A stretch of DNA of 64,000 bases, taken from Arbacia lixula. Taxonomy: Eukaryota > Echinodermata > Echinoidea > Arbacioida > Arbaciidae. Below are positions 35,101-47,100 of the stretch, piece by piece. Every line of letters begins with the position of its first letter. The stretch's first letter is position 1. The notes beneath the pieces were generated by a model. It ran no database searches and had not been told where the DNA came from. It was given only the letters and a program-made list of their open reading frames with translations. A program made the position numbers and the translations under genes. The stretch covers positions 165,157 to 229,156 of the forward strand of contig OZ022581.1 of the NCBI GenBank assembly GCA_963669155.1. Direction: 5' to 3'.

Positions 35101-38100
35101 TTGTGCTGTAAGAGGTAACATGATAAGGTCAAAGGTCATTTGAGGTCATACATTAAAGTTTACTTGCAAGACTCTTGGTGAAGGCTTCAGCCAGGGATAC
35201 AATTCTTTTGCGTAGCAATGGAGATCGCGATATTTCTGGTTATTTTCACAAGTGGGCGAGACACAATATTGCTAATGCCTTGTGTTTGTTTTTTGCCTTG
35301 TTATTTCCAATAAACATCTTGCTTTTTTATATTTCCTTCCCAACATTTTTGGAAATGAATTGAATTATATTGCATCTTAATCAGCTCAAGAACTATTTTT
35401 GATGAAGTTTATCATTGTAGAAAACTATGGATGACATTAGTGTGAGTACCCCATAAGAATTCTGAGAATGTCAGTTAGTTTATTTTCCTTGTGTAGGTTG
35501 CCCAGCGAGTTGCAGAAGAGAGAGGAGCTATTGTGGGACAAGAAGTAGGTTATGCCATCCGCTTTGAAGACTGCACAGATCCGCACAATACACGAGTCAA
35601 GGTACAGCAAACCTTTAATCCTTTCTCATCCTATGGTATATAAGGAAAAATTAAAGTTTGGACTTGAAATGACCCAAAGTAATTGCTTTTGCTTGAAATT
35701 TACATTTTCATTTTGATAATGTTAGCTTCCTTAAGGTAAATCATGGTATAATACTGTAAACTTGTTTTTTGTAAGAATTTAGTAAGAAGAACAGTCATTT
35801 GGCTGGCAGCAAATTCTATATAGCAGTCAGTGTGCTAGTGTGTCTAGAGTCAATGGTGGACCCCGTCCCTCTTCCTAGTTTGGCAGCAACACATAATGCT
35901 CCAATTAGATGGGTTTGTGTTGTTCATTCACATTGTCTTATATTGTTTTCTCAAATGTCCATGGATCCATCCTGGATCCATCGCTGATAGAACATGATCA
36001 TGTGTGTTCAAGTTAATGCTTGTTTTATCTTGTGCAGTTCATGACTGATGGGTATCTGCTCCGAGAAATGATGAGAGACCCACTCTTATCCAGATATAGG
36101 TGAGATTCACTTCTGACTTTAATTGTGTCAAATACAAATACTGCTCTACGGGAGTTGTGTACATAATTGGTGACAACATACACACATGGTACATTAAGAG
36201 TTCAACGTGAGGGTTGTCAAAAATAGAAAATGGAGATATGAAACAGTTGCAATTGAGAAGGAAAAAAAATCAGACCTAGAAAAGACACCAGAGCAGTGTA
36301 GCGAAAATGTCTCTTGTGCAGTCTGACACGATGGTCATTTAATGTGACAGCATCTTTACAGATGATTAATAATACAATTTCCCTAAATAGTCTTTGACCT
36401 ATTAAGCTGTTTTTGTAATTAATGTATTCACGACTTTCCCCCTAACTGCTTAGTAGCATGTTATTTCTTTTACCTGTATTTAGTGATTGAATTCAATAAG
36501 GTAGGTGGAACGCACTCTAAATCTGTTATCTGTTATTGCTAGTCAGACAAACCTGGGACAAGCTTTGGGGTTACCATTAGCAACATATTGTTTGAACGAG
36601 TGAATGGTTTATGGCAGCGTGCTAATGCTGGATGAAGCTCATGAGAGAACACTCTTCACCGACATCATCGTTGGCTTGCTCAAGAAGATCCAGAAGAAGA
36701 GACCAGAGCTCAGAATCATCATCGCCTCGGCAACCCTAGATGCAGAAGCCTTCAGGGACTTCTTCAATCAGAACACCAAGAAAGATGCCAAGTAAGATTC
36801 CATGGGCAAGAAAGATGTAGAATTGTAAAAGCATATGAATTAATATCCTGTCTGTACCAATTAAAGGCATGTATAATTTGTCTTTGAAATCTTTTCATTC
36901 ACTGCATTGATTGCAAATATTTCCTACTAAGAATTTAAAATGATTTTGTTTATGAATACAATTTGTACAATGTATTTTAAAGGGAAGTTTACCATTAGAA
37001 AAATATTGTTTGAAGGACATTAATGCCATGGACCCACATCTGTCAAGCCTATGGCAGCATTCATGTGAGCCACCAATGCAAAATTCCTAAATTGTTGATA
37101 CATTTTTTAAAGAATGATTCATCAATGCATTTTAGATTGGCCTCTATCAGGTTAACCCAAGTTGTATTTTGACCAAAGTATCCCTTTATGCGTTTACTTC
37201 TATTGTCCTATATAATGTTTATACTTCTGAACATTCACATCTTTACAAACGATTATAAAAGATTCATGCCACAAATACACCAATGGGAAGCAAAGTAATA
37301 CACAAAGAAGTACTGTACCTTCTTTCCCTCTGGGCACTTTTTTCCATGGCTCCAAAAATGTGGGCTATCACATTCCTGTCAGGGGCAACTATTTCAAAAT
37401 GAAACTTGGTCATTGTATAATGGACAGAGTAATTACCCCCCCCCCCCCCCCCAATCATAAATTGTTTAGTTGTCCTTATTCAGGCTGTTTTGGAGGCTAC
37501 TTGATCTAGTATTAGAGGTGCAATTGCCCTCAATCTGTAGTGTAAAAAGTGTACTACATGATTTCCCTTACACTTTGCCCCTTCTGTGTTATTCCTATAG
37601 GGAGGACACTGCAGCCATCCTGACAGTCGAGGGCAGAACCTATCCAGTGGATGTGTTCTATTCAACAAGGTCAGTCAGAGTAGCGTAGGAGTATTCTATA
37701 CCAATAATAGTTTTTTAAATATTTCACATCTGCTATTCCTATCAGTGAAAAAAATATATACTGGACTCGGGGCGATTTAGCCCAATGCTTAAAAGAGCCC
37801 TGGAAAATGTTAACAGAGCCCCCAATATTCCCATAGACACAATGTAAAATTGTAGCCAAACTGGCCAATGTACTCAAAATGTCCCTTCTCAGACTAAGTG
37901 ACAGACTGACAAAGGGAATCTTTTTCAATCTGTCAGTCCTTCCATCAGTCAGTACACCATTAGCTTTCATGTAGTGTGTAAGAGCTGTATGGACAGATCT
38001 TCTTTAAGCTCATTACCTGTGTGTAATCCATTTTACCAATGAACTGTGAAGAAATTTGCTGTAATATGTTAACGTTCATTGTTTTATGAGCACAAAACAT

Positions 38101-41100
38101 TGCATGAAATTATTTTCAAAATTTGGGCAGACTGTTCTGTATACAGTTTTTATATAGAGTGAAATTAATCTCAATTTCATGTAATATGATGATGTAGCTT
38201 TATGTGTTCATGTTTGCTTTTAGCCCCATCCCAGATTACTTGAGGGCAATGGTGGACACTATCATGAAGATTCACAAGTCAGAGCCACCAGGAGATATCT
38301 TAGCTTTCCTGCCCGGGCAGGATGAGGTGGAGAATGTGCTGAGAATGGTCATGTGAGTAGAAATTTGGCTGGGTTATTTCATTGGGCTGATGAATAACAC
38401 AAGATTAATTATTTATCCATGTTATGATGTAAAAAGAAATTATATAATGTATATAGTGGGTTGTTGTAGAAGGACTGATGTTTCAGAGGAGATAGTGGCA
38501 TAGTTGTGACATAGTCATATTCATCTGTTTTAAATATCATGTTCCCAATTTGACCTATTTGCTAAAGGGCAATTCCATGGGTTGGGTTAAAGTCATGTAA
38601 CGTGAGTAACCAAAGCTTCTTCATTTGTTTTCAAAAGAAATTTCTGTGCTGAGGATATGATTGCATGTCATGGAAAGGTGGACTGTTTGCTTCCTAAATA
38701 ATTATTTACATAATTTGCAAAACTATAACAGAATATAAGAAGCTTTTGTTACTCATGTTACATGACTTTAACCAAACCTGTGGAATTGCCCTAAAGATGA
38801 AGTAAATATTTTCAGGTGTATCGATTGGTGTATGCATGTATGCATGGTTAAGGAGAGAGAGAGGGGGTATGGAAAACAATTATGCTGGGAAATGAGAAAA
38901 GAAAGAAGGAGGGACTGACTGTAGAGTGTCTGAAGCATTGTCTGTGCTTCCTCTTCATTTAAAGACCAAATCTGAACAAGAATAGGGCAGGCAGTTGGAG
39001 AGGGAGGATAAGGAAACCAAAATATGAAGGAAAAATAGAGAAGAAAGAAGAAGAAGAGAGGGACTACGAGGATAGTATCTAAGGAATTTTTTCCCCATCC
39101 TGTCTCCATGTAGAGATCAGATCCGAGCCCTGCGGGACTCTATGCCCATGAAGATGATGGCTCTGCCCATGTATGGCAGTCTGCCGGCCCAGGACCAGAT
39201 GAGGGTCTTTGATAGGGTGGGCAAGAACACTAGGAAGGTGGTCATCGCTACCAACATCGCAGAGACATCCATCACCATCAACGGAATAGTGTATGGTATG
39301 TATCACCATTAACAGTATCATTAACGGAATACTAGTAGTGTACCAAATGAAAGTTCTGCAAGAGACTACTATCATGAGAATTACTATCATTAATGTTTCA
39401 CTCCACGCAGTGATTGACGGTGGGTTTCTCAGGATGAAGGCCTACAACCCTCAGACCAGTATTGAAGGGCTGGTGACAGTCCCTGTGTCTCAGATCTCCT
39501 TCTCTGTCTCTTTATCTCATTCTAATTGGAACTATCATCATCATTGTTTCTCTCCACCCAGTGATTGACGGTGGGTTTCTAAGGATGAAAGCCTACAACC
39601 CTCAGAATAGTATTGAGGGGCTTGTGACAGTCCCTGTGTCTCAGGCTTCGGCCCAGCAGCGAGCTGGTAGGGCAGGGAGGGTCAGATCAGGCAAGGCCTA
39701 CCGGCTCTACACCGAGGAAGATTTCAAGAAGCTACCCAAGACAACTGTCCCAGAAATGCAGAGGTATGTTCATTATTATTACTGTTTACATTGTATATAT
39801 TTTTAGTAGTAGAAGGAGAAGGGGCAGGGGGAGAGGGAGGAGGATTTTTTTTCTCCTTTCTGTCCGATCCCTCAGCCAAGGCCATGGCCAGGAGCCTGTA
39901 ACTGTCATAGAGCCTTCATGTATTCCTCTCTTACCTCTTGCTTCCTAGGAGTAACCTAGGAACCCCCATCCTACAGTTGAAGTGCCTAGGGATCGACAAC
40001 GTACTGCGCTTTCCCTTCCTGTCCGATCCCTCAGCCAAGACCATGGTTAGGAGCCTCTAACTATCATAGAGCCTTCATGTATTCCTCTCTTACCTCTTGC
40101 TTCCTAGGAGTAACCTGGGAACCCCCATCCTACAGTTGAAGTGCCTAGGGATCGACAACGTACTGCGCTTTCCCTTCCTGTCCCCTCCGTCAGCCAAGGC
40201 CATGGTCAGGGGTTTGGAGCTGCTCTATGCCCTAGGCGGCCTGACTGACCATGCCAAGCTGGCCGAACCCCTAGGGGTCAGGATGGCCGAGCTACCAGTC
40301 ACTCCCATGCTAGCCAAGATGCTGCTGGTGTCAGGTGGGTTCACGTCTAGGCCTGACATTCTGATAACACAAAACTATCTACCTATGTTAAAATGTCCTT
40401 GAAGTATTGAATCTCTTGTAGTTTGAAACACATTTTACAACAATATTAATGAGTGAATGATCTGTGCATCTTTCACAGAGACAACCAGTAATGAATGTCT
40501 TTTCATGTCTCTTGCATACTCTAACATCATCAAGCTGATGGTGTGACGTCATGACACTGACAATGACAGTGACAATGTACATCAATGTCCACTAGTGCAC
40601 ATTATTGCATTTGGTAAGATTATCTAAGAAAAGGCTGATTGGGGGAATGATTTTCACAAGTAATGCAATGCAATATTATGGCTATACACACTTTTGTCTG
40701 GAGATAAAATTGCCCTGGAGCAGTTTCATATTTCTTCTTCCAATTTATCTTTAGTTCATTTCAGAATACGACTAAACTCATTTGTATAAAAAAAAATTCT
40801 TACAGTGCAGTTCCACACATTTAACCAAGGTCATAGAAATAAAGGTCCACTCAAATCTTTGTGGGAAGGCCTAGAAAGTATCTAGCATATAAGAAGTATT
40901 GAATTAAATTTTGTTTTTATTTAGGTGAATATGGCTGTTCTGAGGAGATTGTCACCATTGCGGCTATGCTTCAAGTCAACAATGTCTTCCAGTGTCCACA
41001 AGATCAAAGGAATGCATCTGTGAGTATGAATAGAAACTGATGTGATGAAAGCCATACAGATTTTACTGTATTAGGATAATCTTAACCAGTCATCAACAAG

Positions 41101-44100
41101 TTTTGTACTCTATGCCACTTTATATTTTCCAGCATAACCTTATAAGACTTTAATTGCTTTTCAACTTTAGCTCCTGTAATGGAAAGAATGATTTAATTCT
41201 TTGGTCACCACTTTGGTAATATTTGCATTAAGGAACATGTTTGGTAAGACATGCAGAGTATGTAATGTCCATTTAAAGGCAAGTCTACATAGCCATGTCA
41301 GAATAATGGTACTTGGGCTGTGTCGCATAAAGTTTGGTAACAGAGGGACTTGTACTGGACTCTACATGAATTGCTGAGAGCTCATTGGCTTTCCACCTAT
41401 GTGGTTACATTAATGAAGAACAGTGTGAAACATGGTTGTGATGTGTTGATGAATGCCTTTTCATACAGAGCTAACATAGTTGTGGTGCGTAACAATTGCC
41501 TTCAAGATTGTCCTTGTTTGTTTGCAGACAAATAGTAAATCGATTTACATTTTTCATACAGGAACGAGCGAAAAGGAGATTTGGAGCTAAGGAGGGAGAC
41601 CACTTAACTCTGTTGAATGCCTATGAAGCATTCCTCAAGGTAACAGTTTAACTCTTCGTGTGGCTGCTGTTTTGTCAGCAAAAATGCACACATATTACAT
41701 TGGGCAGCAAGGGGCAGAAAGGGTCCATAAAAAGAAATTAAACTTAAAATGAAAGATGCATTTTTGACTAAATGCTAGATGTTTTTTTTTTTAATGAGGG
41801 AAGAAAATTGCAGCTATGGGCCGTGTAAGGTATTTGAGAGTTTACAGATTTTAAACTGCAAAGGTAAATAGAGAAGTTAGATGGATCAGGAGAAGCTTTA
41901 TAATATGCTGACTAATGTGTGAGTAGAAAAAATCTGAGCTCTTTCTGTGATAGGCAACATGTGTGCTTCTTTATAGAAATTGTTGACCTTGTTTTGTTCA
42001 TTGCATCAATCTTGAAGTACCGTAAGTATTACAATTGATGTGCCAAAATATATTGAACATTTTTATATGATTTTCAGATCTTATTTAATGGTGGTACCTA
42101 CCTTTGAATGACTGTAGTAAATTATAATTTTGCTTGTATTTTCATCCTCTTCAGTACAAGAAGAATTCAAAGTGGTGTCGTCAGAACTTCTTGAATTATA
42201 AAGGTAAAGTCATGTTTCATTTTTCTCAGCAATAGTAGATACAAAATCAATCATCACTGAAAATTTAGTACAAACTCTAGCTGTCCATGAAATGATTACC
42301 AAGTCACCTGTTATTGTTGTTTGAAAGTTGGGCCTGCCCCAATACTCTGAAAGAAAGAAATATGCTCTTTAAGATAATTAGTGATTTTGCATGATTTACA
42401 TCACAAACAAGAACTGGAACAGGAAAAGAAAGGGAAGACGGGGAAATAACAAAAATGGAGATCAGTTTATTTCATGCTATTTATTTCATGTATTTAGGGC
42501 AGACCATGAAATTGCTTTCAAGCAATCCTGCATAGAGTACCGTAATTGTGAGTTCATATGTGCATGTTGTCAAGACAATTGGTTCTCAACCATGTAGGAC
42601 GAGCAGACAGAGATGTTCACGTTCACAGCGAGGACTCATAGGTGAAGTGCCTGACACTAGCATGCTAGACCATGTCAGATGAGTGAAACTCTACCTTCAG
42701 TAATGTTGTTTAGAACCAGAAACCTGCATAATGATGGATACAGTGACTTTGGTACTCCATGATACACCAAACCTGTGCAGACATTGTACTATGACAAAAA
42801 CTCTGCTTTCCATCCAGGTCTGTGTCGAGCGGTGGCCGTCCGGGAGCAGCTCAAAAAGCTCCTTAAGAAGTTCAAGGTCAAGATGGTGTCAAGCGAGGGC
42901 GACATAGACATCATCCTTCGCTGCATTGTTGCTGGCTTCTTTCCCAATGCAGCCAAGTACCACCCGAGCGGGGAGTATCGCACTGTCCGTGACAACCACC
43001 CACTCCACATCCACCCCTCCTCCATCTTGTACACCGAGTTCCCACCAAAGTGGTGAGCTGTAGTTCCTTTAAGATTAGGCAGTAGGGTTGCCCTTTACTA
43101 TGTCAAACAAATCAGATTGTGTCATTACCATAGGAAATGGAGGAACATAATGTATAAGAACTTCCCTCACAATATTGATCCTGGGCACCGACTATATTGC
43201 TCGCTAGATTTTAAGTGGGCTTTGGGCGACCAGTCCAAAATCTTGCGGTTCCTGGGCAAATCAACAGAAGTTTGTTGCGCGTCGGCCGCAACACCGCTCA
43301 ATGATTTTCCGCTAAAACGCAAAAAAACAGCTGGAAAGAAATTATCGCGTACTGCTCGCAGTCAAACAAAATTTGTTACCAGGTAGAGAGCATGCGCAGT
43401 AGCGCCAAGGGATAAAATAGTAAATAGAGCATGCGCAGTGCTCCCCAGGAAAAAATAGTAAAAACTATGCGGAACTGAGGCAGAGATAGTGAAATTATTT
43501 CGTATTCTGCGAGCATCAATTGACCAATCACGTTGCTAGAATACTCATGAATATTCATAGAAGGGATATAATAATAATTGCTATAGCACACCTCATGACT
43601 CTTTGTGAACCAGTGATGTGTTGAGGCAAGTGGATCCCTGCTGACTGGTGCTACAAGGTATAGGAATATAGACAATGATCGCTATGAAATGGGGTGTTAA
43701 AACGTAAACAAGGGTTGTTTTTCACTGAGCCTGCAAGGTTCATGCAGCTGTAACTGAGATTTCATACATGTTGCCGTTAACAGTCTGGCCGCAGCGTGCG
43801 CTATAATGAGCTCAGCGGTGCGCATTTATACATATTCTCGATCCAGACTTCCGGGACAAAATCCATGGCGAGATGTCGCGATATATTGCGAGGTTTTGAC
43901 AGGGCAATTTTTAAAGTGCCTTGCATCAAGGCTAATTCAGTGGACATGGCGAAATGACGCGGTAAGTGAATCTACGATTTTTCCTCTAAATTTTGGTATA
44001 TAGATCGTCATATTTCCGGATATTTTTGTTTATCAAAATTGAGGCAAGATATTATGCCATTTTCGGTGATTATTTCCTCGTATTTTGAAGTAGTTTTGCA

Positions 44101-47100
44101 TTTTGCTAGCTCCTGACTGGTATAAAAACCGTTTTGTATTGAAATTTCTTACGTGAAAAGATGAAATGTCGCTTTGTGATGCCATCGGGGATTTTGATCG
44201 AATCACCAGTTCTTTTGTCTTAAAAATCAGTTTGAAAATGACTTAAATATCCTATTTGACCGGAAGTAGCCTTCGTTAGCTTTGTAGAATTGGTGAAACC
44301 GCGCGAAAATTGTGAACGAAATAACTAGTGTCTAGTCCCGTACGTGTATTTCCGTGTTATGTTTTTGGTATAGTAATGGGGTTATGTGTGGTCGACATGT
44401 CTTTTAAAAACATTTAGACTGCTTTGATTACCTTCGACTCGTCCTTTTAAAAATTGTAGACTGCTTTGATTACGTTAAATCTAACTTACTTGAGGTATTT
44501 GTACTGTACTTGATCCCCGAGCCGCTGAGCTGATTTAACTTTTGAAATTGAGAGTGGAGAGAGTGAGAGACTAGATCATGTCATAGGCATATAGCCTATA
44601 GGTAACACTACTTTTTCTGTTCACATGATTTACAGGCTGCCACAGTGCTCATCCTTAAAAATTACTGGATTTGGCGATTCTATTTTACGTGGTGTCCAGG
44701 AGCATCTTCCCTCTCTTTCACACTTTCTAGAACTTAGTTTGTATTTGGATTGGGATATCAATTTTTTTCCTGGAGCATCTATCTCATCCTTACGTAATCA
44801 CATTTCAAACTTTGAAGATAATTCTCATTCACATATCATATTAATACACATAGGAACAAATAATCTTCAGAATAGCATCTGGGAGATAGATAATAAATCA
44901 TTTGCGGAGCTGTATTACACTGCGCGAGAGAAGTTTCCCACAGCTGATATTATTTTCAGTGTTATTTTACCCCGTTGGGATTCAGAAGATTTATACACGA
45001 AGTCGAGATACTATAATAATAATTTACACAAATTGTGCTCAAGTTTTTTCAATTGCTATGTGGTAGATGCCACTTCCCCCTTTTTGTGCAGTGATAGGTT
45101 TTTTCATTTTGATGGTGTTCATTTAACTCTTGAAGGGAAGTCAGCACTTGCTTCTGAATTCACAAATTTGATATCTCAATTTGTTTACTACCAAAACTTC
45201 AAACCCAAGCAAACAATTAGAATACCTAAAGAATTGAAAATTTTGATTAATATTTCCCGAAGTTCCCGTTCAAAATCAGCTGTTCAACAACCAATCCTCT
45301 CAGAAAAGGAAAAAGCCCTCATAAAATACAGAAAAAGGGAACGATATGGAAAACCTTACATTAAACCGAAGGTGGAACAACCAAAGAGAAAAAAAAAGAA
45401 AGTTGTAAAAAAACGAGATCCAGTGTTGCTCCCTCCTCCCCCTAAATATCACGAGCCATCATTTCAGAACCTTAGCCTCATTCCATATACAACATTCCCA
45501 ACACAATTATCATGCCCCCACACATACTCCTGTTCCCCACTCCCCAAGTCACCTACTCCATATATAACTTCACGAAAGAAGGCCAGAGAAAGGAAGAGGA
45601 GGCGGCAGAGGATCAAGAAGCACCGGAACAGGAAGAAGGTGTGTAGGTCTACTAACTTTGGTGGCTGTGCATGATTATATTTTGTGGTCTTGGGGCAGGG
45701 TGTTTTAAATGATAGGGTAGTAAAATACATGACCATAATTTTTTTTTTACATTTCTCTAACTTCTTTCATGGATGCAGTTTGGACTGGCCTTAATGTTTG
45801 ACTGAGAAATTGGTAAAGTCCTTTTTCGTCATTTTAGTTGTGATTAAAGTGATCTTGCTCTGCGAAAAAAACACACATTTAATTTGACTTAATTAAGAAA
45901 TGTTCTGTATGTAATATTGACATTTTTGTAAGGAACATTTTTTTCTTTCAGTTTTACTAATGTTTTGCCTAAATGTTTTTTTTTCACCTTAACCACAGAT
46001 CAAATATGAGGATGTCCACTTGTGTGATTCTCCACAAGTAAGATCCTCTCCTCTTCATGTCACTCATCCAGTCGCACCTGTAGCTCCAGATCCTCATCCA
46101 CCAGCAGTTCCACTTTCTCCTCTTCATGTCACTCGTCCAGTCGCACCTGTAGCTCCAGATCCTCATCCACCAGCAGTTCCACTTTCTCCTCTTCATGTCA
46201 CTCGTCCAGTCGCACCTGTAGCTCCTGATCCTCATCCACCAGCAGTTCCACTTTCTCCTCTTCATGTCACTCGTCCAGTCGCACCTGTAGCTCCTGATCC
46301 TCATCCACCAGCAGTTCCACTTTCTCCTCTTCATGTCACTCGTCCAGTCGCACCTGTAGCTCCTGATCCTCATCCACCAGCAGTTCCACTTTCTCCTCTT
46401 CATGTCACTCGTCCAGTCGCACCTGTAGCTCCTGATCCTCATCCACCAGCAGTTCCACTTTCTCCTCTTCATGTCACTCGTCCAGTCGCACCTGTAGCTC
46501 CTGATCCTCATCCACCAGCAGTTCCACTTTCTCCTCTTCATGTCACTCGTCCAGTCGCACCTGTAGCTCCTGATCCTCATCCACCAGCAGTTCCACTTTC
46601 TCCTCTTCATGTCACTCGTCCAGTCGCACCTGTAGCTCCTGATCCTCATCCACCAGCAGTTCCACTTTCTCCTCTTCATGTCACTCGTCCAGTCGCACCT
46701 GTAGCTCCTGATCCTCATCCACCAGCAGTTCCACTTTCTCCTCTTCATGTCACTCGTCCAGTCGCACCTGTAGCTCCTGATCCTCATCCACCAGCAGTTC
46801 CACTTTCTCCTCTTCATGTCACTCGTCCAGTCGCACCTGTAGCTCCTGATCCTCATCCACCACCAGTTCCACCATCAATCGCACCTCTAGCTCCAGATCC
46901 CCATCCACCACCAGTTCCACCTTCAATCGCACCTCTAGCTCCTGATCCTCATCCGCCACCAGTTCCACCTTCAATCGCACCTCTAGCTCCTGATCCTCAT
47001 CCACCACCAGTTCCACCTTCAATCGCACCTCTAGCTCCTGATCCCCATCTGCCACCAGTTCCACCTTCAATCGCACCTCGTGCAATATTGTTCAACAAAA

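Noticed and set aside
43806-44003. 65-aa frame as N-terminus of the SGNH protein
   Set aside because: Joining it through the 43962 donor to the 44636 acceptor puts the esterase out of frame and hits a stop; only the ATG at 43954 joins in frame.
44625-44636. ATG at 44625 as the SGNH start
   Set aside because: It sits inside a good acceptor context (ATGATTTACAG) and would be removed with the intron; kept only as an alternative if that intron is retained.
45984-46856. 290-aa minus-strand frame (repeated [20 protein letters not shown])
   Set aside because: It is the reverse reading of the 69-bp proline repeat; it stays open only because the unit is a multiple of three without stops.
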